From positions 1 to 64,000 of the forward strand of contig NZ_FOLC01000005.1 of the NCBI RefSeq assembly GCF_900112135.1: a stretch of DNA of 64,000 bases, given 5' to 3'. Position numbers and translations under genes: made by a program. Shown piece by piece: positions 8,536 through 16,558 of this stretch. Source of the stretch: Collimonas sp. OK412. Lineage in GTDB: Bacteria > Pseudomonadota > Gammaproteobacteria > Burkholderiales > Burkholderiaceae_D. Every line of letters begins with the position of its first letter. The stretch's first letter is position 1. Under the pieces are notes generated by a model. The model worked only from the letters and a program-made list of their open reading frames with translations. It did not search any database and was not told where the DNA came from.

Positions 8536-9297
8536 ATGAAACCATCCTTACTCCGCCTATCCCTGGCCACCGCACTGTGCTGCAGCATGCTGACAGCTTC
8601 CGCAGCGGCCACCGATCACTCGGCGAGCAAGTACAAGATAGACCTGCCGCCGTCGGCTGACCTGACTTACGCGATCCAGGCCAAGCAGAGCGGCATTACG
8701 CTGGGCGGCGAAGGCAGCGTCAAATGGCAGGTGGACGACAAGCGTTTCAGCGTCAAGTCGGAAACCCGCGCCATGCTGTTTGGAAAAATCCTCGAAGCTT
8801 CCAGCGAAGGCGCCATCGACAGCTTTGGCCTGGCGCCGACCCAATTCGTCAACAAGCGTTTTCGCAAGGAAGCGACCACCACCACCTTCCATCGCGATAG
8901 CGGCACCATCGGCTTTTCCGAATCCAGCGAGAGTTATCCGATAAAAGGCGGCGAACAGGATCGCACCAGCATCATCTGGCAACTGATTTCGGTGGCGCGG
9001 GCAGCGCCGCAGCAGTTCAAGCCAGGTTCCGACTGGACCTTCTTTGTAGCCGGCATGCGCGATGCAGAGCCGTGGACGTTCAAGGTCATCAGCACTGAAA
9101 AAATCAAGACGCCGCTGGGTGACCTGGATACAGTCCACATTTTCAAGGCGCCGCCGCCGGACGCCAAGGACCAGCAGCTGGACATCTGGCTGGCGCCGTC
9201 CCTGGAATGGTATCCGGTGCGCTTGCGGTTTACCGATCCGAACAAGGACTTTGTCGAACAAACCCTGCAGCAGGTCAACAACAAGGCCGGCAAATAA
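8536..9297 (+). CDS. DUF3108-type secreted protein (paralogue of preceding gene)
   Basis: A 253-residue exported protein with a signal peptide (about 1-24, ending ASAAATD) and a DUF3108-like domain. It aligns with the C-terminal domain of the preceding gene from SADLTYAIQA onward, sharing KRFRKEATTTTFHR, GGEQDRTSIIWQL and LDIWLAPSLEWYPVRLRF. The ATG at 8536 follows a TTTGGAA ribosome site; the TTG at 8506 is upstream of it and is rejected. The two genes are 57 bp apart and look like a tandem duplication in which one copy gained or lost a membrane anchor and linker. Function is unknown. Confidence 0.75.
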   Translation: MKPSLLRLSLATALCCSMLTASAAATDHSASKYKIDLPPSADLTYAIQAKQSGITLGGEGSVKWQVDDKRFSVKSETRAMLFGKILEASSEGAIDSFGLAPTQFVNKRFRKEATTTTFHRDSGTIGFSESSESYPIKGGEQDRTSIIWQLISVARAAPQQFKPGSDWTFFVAGMRDAEPWTFKVISTEKIKTPLGDLDTVHIFKAPPPDAKDQQLDIWLAPSLEWYPVRLRFTDPNKDFVEQTLQQVNNKAGK

Positions 9298-9351
9298 GCC
9301 TGAAACCAAGGCATGCAATCCCTACTTGAATCTCTTTGAACAGTAAATCAC

Positions 9352-10062
9352 ATGACTACACCAAACGGCGCCATCGTCCTGTTTAGCGGCGGCCAGGACT
9401 CCACTACTTGCCTGGCTTGGGCTTTGTCGCGCTATGAGCGGGTCGAGACGATCGGCTTCGACTACGGCCAGCGGCATGCGGTCGAACTGACCGTGCGCCC
9501 GGTCCTGCTGCAGAAAATCCGCGCCCAGTTTCCGCAATGGGCCGGCAAGCTGGGTGAAGACCACTTGATCGACCTGTCGCTGATTTCGAAAATTTCATCG
9601 ACCGCGATGACCGAAGACGTTGAAATCGTGATGCAGGAAAACGGCCTGCCGAATACCTTCGTGCCAGGCCGCAACCTGCTGTTCATGACGGTAGCGGCCA
9701 CGGTTGCCTATCGGCGCGGCTTGAATGTGCTGGTGGGCGGCATGTGCGAAACCGATTTTTCCGGCTATCCCGATTGCCGCGACGACACCATGAAAGCCTT
9801 GCAGGTGGCGCTGAACCTTGGCATGGCGACCCAGCTCAAGCTGGAAACGCCGTTGATGTGGATCGACAAGTCGGAGACCTGGAAACTGGCGCAGGATCTC
9901 GGCGGCGACACCCTGGTCGACCTGATCCGGGCCGATACCCATACCTGCTACCTGGGCCAGCGCGGCGCGCTGCATGACTGGGGTTATGGCTGCGGCACCT
10001 GCCCGGCTTGCGCCTTGCGTGCGCGGGGATATCAGCAATTCAGGCAAGCCGCCGGCGCCTGA
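9352..10062 (+). CDS. queC: 7-cyano-7-deazaguanine synthase
   Basis: A 236-residue QueC, which converts 7-carboxy-7-deazaguanine to preQ0 with ammonia and ATP in queuosine biosynthesis. The PP-loop SGGQDSTTC is at residues 12-20, and the zinc-binding cysteines near the C terminus lie in [12 protein letters not shown] plus an upstream Cys in HTCYLGQR. Length is normal for the family. It follows the DUF3108 pair by 54 bp on the same strand and may be co-transcribed. queD and queE are not in the window. It ends at a strong bidirectional terminator. Confidence 0.95.
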   Translation: MTTPNGAIVLFSGGQDSTTCLAWALSRYERVETIGFDYGQRHAVELTVRPVLLQKIRAQFPQWAGKLGEDHLIDLSLISKISSTAMTEDVEIVMQENGLPNTFVPGRNLLFMTVAATVAYRRGLNVLVGGMCETDFSGYPDCRDDTMKALQVALNLGMATQLKLETPLMWIDKSETWKLAQDLGGDTLVDLIRADTHTCYLGQRGALHDWGYGCGTCPACALRARGYQQFRQAAGA

Positions 10063-10086
10063 TCCATCCGCGCACCGGCGCACAAA

Positions 10087-10126
10087 TAAAAACGGCCGAC
10101 AGATATTCATCTGCCGGCCGTTTTTT
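10087..10126. terminator. Bidirectional terminator between queC and the oxidoreductase gene
   Basis: The stem AACGGCCGaCAGAT pairs with ATCTGcCGGCCGTT around a 4-nt loop, with A runs on the left and T runs on the right, so it can end transcripts from both convergent genes. Confidence 0.9.
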
Positions 10127-10137
10127 ATCGTGTTCGA

Positions 10138-13100
10138 TCAAGCTGCGATCGAGCGCGACAACTCCGCCTTATGTTCCGGCGTGGGATGACCGAACTGATT
10201 GAGCAGCTGCGTTTCCTTGATGCGTGCTGCGGCCAGGTGCCGTTCCTTGACGTGGCCGTAACCGCGGATTTCCTCCGGGACGCTGGCGATTGCCACGGCA
10301 GCAGCCAGGTTATCTGCAGTCAATTGCGGCAACAAGGAAGCAACGATTTCCTTGTAGTGCACGATCAGGCCGCGCTCCTCCTTGCGCTCAGCCGTATACC
10401 CGAAAATATCCAGGGCGCCGCCGCGCAGGAATTTCAATTTGGCCAGCAGGCCAAAAGCACGCATCATCCACGGACCGAATTCCTGCTTGATCAGATGGCC
10501 GTGCACATCGTGCTTGGCCAGCAGCGGCGGCGCCAGGTGGAACTTGAGCTTGTAATCGCCTTCAAACATGCCGGCGATCTTGGCCTTGAAAGCACCGTCG
10601 GTATATAAACGCGCTACCTCGTATTCATCTTTGTAGGCCATCAGCTTGAACAGGTAGGTAGCAACCGCCAGGCTCAAGCGCTGTGCGCCACGTCCGCTTT
10701 CGGCGTGAGGCAGCTGCGCTTCGGCTGCCTGCACCTGCTCGACGAAGACGCGATACTGCTCCGCATATGCCGCATCCTGGTAAGACGTCAGGATAGCGAC
10801 GCGACGCTTGACCAGTTCATCCAGGTTCGGTGCGCGCTTGAATTCAATCACCTGCGCCGGCGTATCGCTGAGGCGGGTACGTTTTTCCAGCCCAGCCAGG
10901 TCGCAAGCCGCGGTACGGCCCCAGACGAAGGCTTGCTTGTTGAAGGCGACCTGCAAGGCGTTCAATTCAATCGCCCGCATCAGCGATGCCTCTAGCAACG
11001 GCACCCAGCCTTTTTGCCATGCATAACCGAGCATGAACATGTTGGTGGCGATGGCGTCGCCCATCAAGGCGGTGGCAATGCGGCCGGCGTCGATGAATTC
11101 CACGCGGTCGCTGCCGCACGCTGCGCGTATATCCTGCTCTGCGGCGGCATCGGGGAACTGCCAGTCCGGATTCTTGACGAAAGCGGCGGTAGGCGTGCGG
11201 GTTGCATTGATCGCAGCGAAGGTGCGTCCCTCGCCCATGCGCGACAAGGCATCGCGGCTGGCGCTGACAATCGAGTCGCAGCCGATCACCAGGTCGGCAT
11301 CGCCGGTGCCGACACGGGTCGAGTAGATATCGTCGGGATGATCGGCCAGCCGCACATGCGACATCACCGGCCCGCCCTTTTGCGCCAGGCCGCTCATGTC
11401 CAGCACCGAACAGCCTTTGCCTTCGACGTGGGCAGCCATGGCCAGGATCTGGCCGATGGTCACCACGCCGGTGCCGCCGATGCCGGTCACCAGGATGCCG
11501 AAAGGTTTTACCGTATTCGGCAGGACCGGCGACGGCAGGCTGGCCAGAGGGGCCGCAGCTGTCGCCGGCGTCGCGGCAATTTTGGCCGGCTTCTTCAAGC
11601 TGCCGCCTTCGACCGTGACGAAACTCGGGCAAAAACCGGTGACGCAGGAAAAGTCCTTGTTGCATGAAGACTGGTTGATCTGCCGCTTGCGGCCGAATTC
11701 GGTCTCCAGCGGTTCCACCGACAGGCAATTCGATTGCACGCTGCAATCGCCGCAGCCTTCGCATACCGCTTCATTGATCACGGCGCGTTTGGCCGGGTCC
11801 GGATATTCATTGCGTTTCCGGCGGCGGCGTTTTTCCGAAGCGCAGGTCTGGTCGTAAATCATCGCCGACGTGCCGCTGATCTCGCGCAGTTCACGCTGCA
11901 CGGCGTCGAGTTCGCTGCGATGGCGGATGGTGACGCCTGGCGCCCAGTCGGTGCCGGCGGCGTATTTGTCCGGCTCGTCGGTCACCACGATAATCGGCGT
12001 CACGCCTTCGGCGGCGATCTGGCGCGAAATCATGGCTGGGTCGAGCGGGCCGTCGAAAGCCTGGCCGCCGGTCATGGCGACCGCATCGTTGAACAGGATC
12101 TTGTAGGTGATGTTGACCTTGGCTGCGACCGAGGCGCGGATCGCCAGCAGGCCGGAGTGGAAATAGGTGCCGTCGCCCAGGTTGGCGAAGACGTGTTTTT
12201 CAGATGTAAATGGCGCCTGGCCGACCCAGGTCACGCCTTCGCCTCCCATATGGGTAAACGTCGACGATTCCCGGTCCATCCACAACACCATGTAGTGGCA
12301 GCCGATACCTGCCAGGCCACGGCTGCCGTCCGGCAGCTTGGTAGAGGTATTGTGCGGGCAGCCGGAACAGAAATGCGGGATGCGGTCCTTGTTCGGATCG
12401 GGCTTGCTGCTGATGTTGAGCAGCGCTTCCTTGGCTTCCAGGTATGCTACCCGCTGCTGCACCCGCTGCGCCACCGGATGGCCGGCGAAGTACTTCGAAA
12501 TACGTGTCGCAATCGCCCTGGCGATCTGCGCCGGATTCAATTCGTAGGTCGCCGGCAGCAGCCAATCGCCATGGCCTTCGCCGCTGCGGTTGCTCCATTC
12601 GCCGGTATCGTCGAACTTGCCGACTACGCGTGGCCGGACATCGTCGCGCCAGTTGTACAGTTCTTCCTTGACCTGGTATTCCAGGATCTGGCGTTTTTCT
12701 TCCACCACCAGGATTTCTTCCAGTCCTTGCGCAAATTCGCGCACGCCTTCCGCTTCCAGCGGCCAGGTCATGCCGATCTTGTACAGGCGGATGCCGATGT
12801 CGCGCGCCACGCTTTCATCGATGCCGAGGTCGGCCAGCGCCTGGCGCGTATCCAGGTAGGATTTGCCGGCGGTGATGATGCCGATCTTGGCAACCGGGCT
12901 GTCCCAGATGATCTGGTTGAGCTTGTTGACGCGCGCATAGGTCAGCGCGGCATACCATTTGTAGTTGTTCATCCGCGCTTCCTGTCCCAGCACGGTGTCC
13001 GGCAGGCGGATGTTCAAGCCGTCCGGCGGCAGTTCAAGATCGGCAGCGGTCGGCAGGACGATCTTGACGCGGTCCGGATCGAGATCGACCGAAGCGCCGG

Positions 13101-13779
13101 ACTCAACCAGGTCGGTCACGCATTTCATCGATACCCACAGGCCGGTATAACGGCTCATGGCCCAGCCATGCATGCCGTAATCGAGGTATTCCTGCACCGA
13201 GGACGGGTACAGCACCGGGATGCCGCATGCTTTCAGGATATGTTCGCTTTGATGGGCGGTGGTTGAGGATTTTGCAGCATGGTCATCGCCGGCCAGCACC
13301 AGCACGCCGCCATGCTGGGAAGTGCCGGCCATGTTTGCATGCTTGAAGACGTCGCCGCAGCGGTCAACGCCGGGCCCTTTGCCGTACCACATGCCGAATA
13401 CGCCGTCGTATTGGGCGCCCGGAAACAGGTTCACCTGCTGCGTGCCCCAGACACTGGTTGCTGCCAGGTCTTCGTTCATGCCGGGATGGAACTTGACGTG
13501 GTGCGCGTCGAGGTATTTTTTTGCCTTGGCGGCGGTCATGTCGACGCTGCCCAGCGGCGAACCGCGATAGCCGGTAACAAAGCCGGCGGTGTTCAAGCCT
13601 GCCAGGACATCGCGTTGCCGTTGCAGCATCGGCAAGCGGATGATGGCCTGTGTGCCCGTCATGAAAGCACGGCCACGCTCCAGCGTAAATTTGTCATCCA
13701 GGGAAATGCCGTCAGCTTCAGACGCTTGCGCCGATTGTGTAGGCAGCAAGGCTTGCGCCGATTTGAGTGGTGCGTTCAT
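10138..13779 (-). CDS. Indolepyruvate ferredoxin oxidoreductase family protein (fused alpha/beta/gamma)
   Basis: A 1213-residue fused 2-oxoacid:acceptor oxidoreductase. In order it shows an N-terminal pyrimidine-binding region (FVTGYRGSPLGSVD), a thiamine-diphosphate domain (about 440-620, with HFCSGCPHNTST, GIGCHYM and LGDGTYFHSGLLA), a cysteine-rich ferredoxin-like patch (about 690-740, CEGCGDCSVQSNCL and SSCNKDFSC) and a gamma-type domain (about 775 on, GILVTGIGGTGVVTIGQI). It oxidatively decarboxylates aryl-pyruvates from aromatic amino acid transamination. It lies opposite queC and on the same strand as phhA, also an aromatic amino acid catabolic gene, but has its own upstream promoter candidate. 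Confidence 0.93.
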   Translation of the reverse strand: MNAPLKSAQALLPTQSAQASEADGISLDDKFTLERGRAFMTGTQAIIRLPMLQRQRDVLAGLNTAGFVTGYRGSPLGSVDMTAAKAKKYLDAHHVKFHPGMNEDLAATSVWGTQQVNLFPGAQYDGVFGMWYGKGPGVDRCGDVFKHANMAGTSQHGGVLVLAGDDHAAKSSTTAHQSEHILKACGIPVLYPSSVQEYLDYGMHGWAMSRYTGLWVSMKCVTDLVESGASVDLDPDRVKIVLPTAADLELPPDGLNIRLPDTVLGQEARMNNYKWYAALTYARVNKLNQIIWDSPVAKIGIITAGKSYLDTRQALADLGIDESVARDIGIRLYKIGMTWPLEAEGVREFAQGLEEILVVEEKRQILEYQVKEELYNWRDDVRPRVVGKFDDTGEWSNRSGEGHGDWLLPATYELNPAQIARAIATRISKYFAGHPVAQRVQQRVAYLEAKEALLNISSKPDPNKDRIPHFCSGCPHNTSTKLPDGSRGLAGIGCHYMVLWMDRESSTFTHMGGEGVTWVGQAPFTSEKHVFANLGDGTYFHSGLLAIRASVAAKVNITYKILFNDAVAMTGGQAFDGPLDPAMISRQIAAEGVTPIIVVTDEPDKYAAGTDWAPGVTIRHRSELDAVQRELREISGTSAMIYDQTCASEKRRRRKRNEYPDPAKRAVINEAVCEGCGDCSVQSNCLSVEPLETEFGRKRQINQSSCNKDFSCVTGFCPSFVTVEGGSLKKPAKIAATPATAAAPLASLPSPVLPNTVKPFGILVTGIGGTGVVTIGQILAMAAHVEGKGCSVLDMSGLAQKGGPVMSHVRLADHPDDIYSTRVGTGDADLVIGCDSIVSASRDALSRMGEGRTFAAINATRTPTAAFVKNPDWQFPDAAAEQDIRAACGSDRVEFIDAGRIATALMGDAIATNMFMLGYAWQKGWVPLLEASLMRAIELNALQVAFNKQAFVWGRTAACDLAGLEKRTRLSDTPAQVIEFKRAPNLDELVKRRVAILTSYQDAAYAEQYRVFVEQVQAAEAQLPHAESGRGAQRLSLAVATYLFKLMAYKDEYEVARLYTDGAFKAKIAGMFEGDYKLKFHLAPPLLAKHDVHGHLIKQEFGPWMMRAFGLLAKLKFLRGGALDIFGYTAERKEERGLIVHYKEIVASLLPQLTADNLAAAVAIASVPEEIRGYGHVKERHLAAARIKETQLLNQFGHPTPEHKAELSRSIAA

Positions 13780-13898
13780 TCAGTCTCCGTGCCAAAAATT
13801 ATGTTTTTGATTGCACTGCGTGGAGGTTATCCTACGCGGTAAAACGTCTTCGCCTTGTGGGCAAACCGTCCTGTTTTTTTACTGCTCATTGCGCTCGC

Positions 13899-13927
13899 AC
13901 ATTATCACAAGCGGGTACTTCTCTCAA
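13899..13927 (-). promoter_or_regulatory. Candidate promoter of the indolepyruvate oxidoreductase gene
   Basis: On the minus strand TTGAGA (13922-13927), a 17-bp spacer and TAATGT (13899-13904) with TGTGA just before the -10. It leaves a leader of about 110 nt before the start at 13779. Sequence match only. Confidence 0.45.
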
Positions 13928-13963
13928 TGCACGCCGCAGCAAATAGCCCCGGAAAAACGGGCG

Positions 13964-14145
13964 TAACAACTGTAACAACTGGTAAATCAAATAGGAATGG
14001 GAATCAACTGGGCGTGTAATGGCACCTTGTCTGATATGGCTGAATACCTCCCCCAGGGCCAGTCATGTCGGGCATTCCTCCCTCTAGTGTTCCCATTATC
14101 ACTAGTTTGCGGATTCTGCCCTCCCCGGCAGAATCCGCTTTTTTA
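13964..14145 (+). ncRNA. Candidate small RNA ending in an intrinsic terminator
   Basis: No gene on the plus strand explains the strong plus-oriented terminator at 14109-14144. Upstream of it the sequence is self-complementary at a distance: AATGGGAA (about 13995-14004) can pair with TTCCCATT (about 14090-14097), and AGGAATG with CATTCCT (about 14073-14079), as in a long closed RNA. Three C-rich motifs (ACCTCCCCC, TTCCTCCCT and the terminator loop CTCCCC) could pair with Shine-Dalgarno sequences. The 9-bp unit TAACAACTG is repeated in tandem at 13964-13981. The 5' end is not resolved and I see no convincing -35/-10 for it. Confidence 0.45.
14109..14144 (+). terminator. Intrinsic terminator, plus-strand oriented
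   Basis: A 12-bp perfect stem GCGGATTCTGCC / GGCAGAATCCGC with a C-rich loop, followed on the plus strand by seven T. On the minus strand the stem is followed by AAACTAG, so it is a poor terminator for phhA, whose stop codon lies in the T tract. Confidence 0.85.
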
Positions 14146-15036
14146 TTTCAGCGCCAGGTTTGCTTCGCCAGGCAACAAAGTGTTCGCCGGCAACGGTTCC
14201 AGCGCCTTCAGCCGCTGGTACATCGGCGTGAAATCCGGCGCGGTATCGTTGAACAGCTGCTGGAAATCGTCAATCACGAAATACGTTTCCTGATAGGAAT
14301 CGATCTTGTACAAGGTCCGCATCACGCGTTCGACATCGAACGGCAGGCGCAGCGACGCCGGGCTGGTCAGGCAATGCTCGATTTCGCCGCCCGAGGACAG
14401 GATCCCGGCGCCGTACACGCGCAAGCCCTCGGGGCTCTGGATCAAGCCGAATTCGACGGTGTACCAGTACAGGCGCGCCAGCATCGACAGACCGTCCAGC
14501 TTCATCGCCTTCAGGGCGCCCTTGCCGTATTCCTGCAGGTGATCGGCAAAAATCGGGTTGAACAGCAGCGGCACATGGCCGAAAAAGTCATGGAATACAT
14601 CCGGTTCGACAATGTAGTCGAACTCTTCAGGATTGCGCAGCCAGACCGTAACCGGGAAACGACGGTTGGCCAGGTGCTCGAAGAAAGTATGGTCAGGCAC
14701 CAGGCCCGGCACCGCCACCAGGGTCCAGCCGGTAGCCTTGAACAGCAGGGCCGAACTGTCTTCAAAGCGCGGAATGCCGTCGCCGATGTTCAGCCTTTCC
14801 AGGCTTTCGATGAATACATCGCAAGCCCGTCCCGGAATCAGCTTGGCTTGCCGCTGGTACAGGCGGCGCCACAGCGTGTGCTGCTCCGGCGTGTAAGCAT
14901 CCCAGTCCTGCTTGACGACGTATTGCGCATCGATCTTGCTGTAATCGCCGCGCAACGCCGCGCCGTCCGATTTTTCAGCGACCGTGGCAAAAAAATCGTC
15001 GGTATTGACGCCCGCACTCTTTACCTTTGCATCCAT
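14143..15036 (-). CDS. phhA: Phenylalanine-4-hydroxylase
   Basis: A 297-residue pterin-dependent phenylalanine hydroxylase that makes tyrosine with Fe(II), O2 and tetrahydropterin. The iron site is clear: PDVFHDFFGHVPLL gives the two histidines and YWYTVEFGLI the glutamate. Length is normal for bacterial PhhA. The start at 15036 is preceded by an AGGA. It is divergent from an Lrp-type regulator 143 bp away, which likely controls it. No phhB (pterin dehydratase) is adjacent. Confidence 0.95.
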   Translation of the reverse strand: MDAKVKSAGVNTDDFFATVAEKSDGAALRGDYSKIDAQYVVKQDWDAYTPEQHTLWRRLYQRQAKLIPGRACDVFIESLERLNIGDGIPRFEDSSALLFKATGWTLVAVPGLVPDHTFFEHLANRRFPVTVWLRNPEEFDYIVEPDVFHDFFGHVPLLFNPIFADHLQEYGKGALKAMKLDGLSMLARLYWYTVEFGLIQSPEGLRVYGAGILSSGGEIEHCLTSPASLRLPFDVERVMRTLYKIDSYQETYFVIDDFQQLFNDTAPDFTPMYQRLKALEPLPANTLLPGEANLALK

Positions 15037-15179
15037 TTTCGTTTTCCTGAGCTAAACGCGCCGAGCGCTTGAATACCTACAGTATAGAGCTGAGTTGATG
15101 GCAGTTAATTGCAAAATTCGCCCTGTATAAAAAAATTTGCGCAATAATCATATGAAAATCATTCTCTTTAGGGTCATTT

Positions 15180-15698
15180 ATGCCAACGATTGCAATGGAT
15201 GCAACAGACCGTAAAATCCTGGCGATCTTGCAGGAGGACGGCCGCCTGAGCAACCAGGAAGTGGCCGAAAGGGTCAACCTGTCGCCGTCGCCATGCCTGC
15301 GCCGCATCAAGCAGCTGGAGCAGGCCGGCGTGATACGGCAATACGTGGCGCTGCTGGAGCCGGACAAGATCGGCCTGGGCCTGCTGGCCTACATCAATGT
15401 GCGCCTGGAAAAACATAGCGACCCGCAGTACCTGAGCGGCACCAAGGCCGCGGCGCAGCACCAGGCCATGTCGCCGCGCGCCTCTTTTTCAGCCGCAGTG
15501 GAACAATGGCCGGAAGTCGTTGTGTGCTACGCGATGACCGGCGAAATGGATTTCCTGCTGCGGGTGCATGTGGAAGACATGACCCATTTTTCGCGCTTCA
15601 TGATGGAGACCCTGCTACGCCATCCGGCGGTGCTGGATGTCAAATCGAGCTTTGCCCTGCAGCGTATCAAGGACACCACTGCACTGCCCTTGCTTTGA
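15180..15698 (+). CDS. Lrp/AsnC family transcriptional regulator
   Basis: A 172-residue Lrp/AsnC regulator. The N-terminal winged helix-turn-helix begins MDATDRKILAILQEDGRLSN and its recognition helix is LSPSPCLRRIKQLEQAGVI. The C-terminal RAM domain (about 80-165) contains VVVCYAMTGEMDFLLRVHV, typical of amino-acid-binding Lrp proteins. Start may be 15180 or the internal ATG at 15195. Its position divergent from phhA suggests it senses an aromatic amino acid and regulates phhA and perhaps itself; this is inference from position. Confidence 0.9.
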   Translation: MPTIAMDATDRKILAILQEDGRLSNQEVAERVNLSPSPCLRRIKQLEQAGVIRQYVALLEPDKIGLGLLAYINVRLEKHSDPQYLSGTKAAAQHQAMSPRASFSAAVEQWPEVVVCYAMTGEMDFLLRVHVEDMTHFSRFMMETLLRHPAVLDVKSSFALQRIKDTTALPLL

Positions 15699-15824
15699 AA
15701 GGACCTATGCGGGGCTACGGAAAGTGGTTACCAAATAGCGGTACATGAAGATTTCCTGAATGCGGATAAACAAGCGGAAATCATAGCGCAGAAGCGGTCC
15801 CGCGGTTTCTGCGGCGAGGCTGTT

Positions 15825-16535
15825 TCAATCGCGTTTGATGCCGGGCAAGCTGCCCAGCCATTTCAGCGCGGCGCGCAAGTTCGCCTTGAGTGTGTAATCG
15901 AGCGTCGCCACCTGTTCCTGGACGGCTTCCTGCAATACGCTGGCCGGGTTGGCCGGCGGCAGCTTCAGGTAGGCGTCGGCCTCGCCGTAGTCGCGATGGA
16001 TGGCCATGCCGGCTTTTTTTGCGATGTGCATCATCACTTTGTTTGACGACAGGCAGTGCATGTACAAGGTATCGATATCGACATTGCGGCAACGGATGGC
16101 GGCCCGTTCGAACAAACGGCTGCCGACTCCCATGCCGCGCGCAGAAGCGGCGACCGAAACACCGAACTCGGCCACCCGCTCCTTGGTGGTGGAAGCGCTC
16201 ACCGAGGGCATCGCTTCGCGCGGCGCAAACGCCAGGTGGCCGACGCCGAGCAAGCGCAATTTGCGGTCGTAGACGCCAAACACCGTATCGCGTGAAAAAT
16301 CGATATTTTCAACATAGCGGCTGACCAGTTCGTCCGACAATACCGAACCGAAGCGCAACAGGCGATCGCCGCTATTCAACGCCAGGAAATGGCGCAGCAA
16401 ACGCCAGCGAGCGCGGCGCGACAGTTCCTTGACGAATATTGTGGAGCGCGATGCCCTGGTTTTGTCCGCGCCGGCGCCGCCGGTTTTTCCCGGTACCTCG
16501 CTGGCGGAACCTGCCCTGGCATCTGTAGTGGTCAT
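15825..16535 (-). CDS. GNAT-family N-acetyltransferase
   Basis: A 236-residue protein with a GNAT acetyltransferase domain (about 45-190). The acetyl-CoA loop is visible in FGVSVAASARGMGVGSRLFERA, cut here as VAASARGMGVGSRLF, followed by LYMHCLSSNKVMMHIAKKAGM, the usual family end. The first 30 residues are low-complexity and the last 45 extend beyond the domain. Substrate is unknown. It is the last gene downstream of cca on the same strand (23-bp gap), so it may be co-transcribed with cca, GST and slt. Confidence 0.8.
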   Translation of the reverse strand: MTTTDARAGSASEVPGKTGGAGADKTRASRSTIFVKELSRRARWRLLRHFLALNSGDRLLRFGSVLSDELVSRYVENIDFSRDTVFGVYDRKLRLLGVGHLAFAPREAMPSVSASTTKERVAEFGVSVAASARGMGVGSRLFERAAIRCRNVDIDTLYMHCLSSNKVMMHIAKKAGMAIHRDYGEADAYLKLPPANPASVLQEAVQEQVATLDYTLKANLRAALKWLGSLPGIKRD

Positions 16536-16558
16536 CCTGGCTCTCCTGTTGGATAAGC

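Noticed and set aside
14109-14144. Hairpin read as the phhA terminator
   Set aside because: On the minus strand the stem is followed by A/G-rich sequence, not T; the T run belongs to the plus strand.
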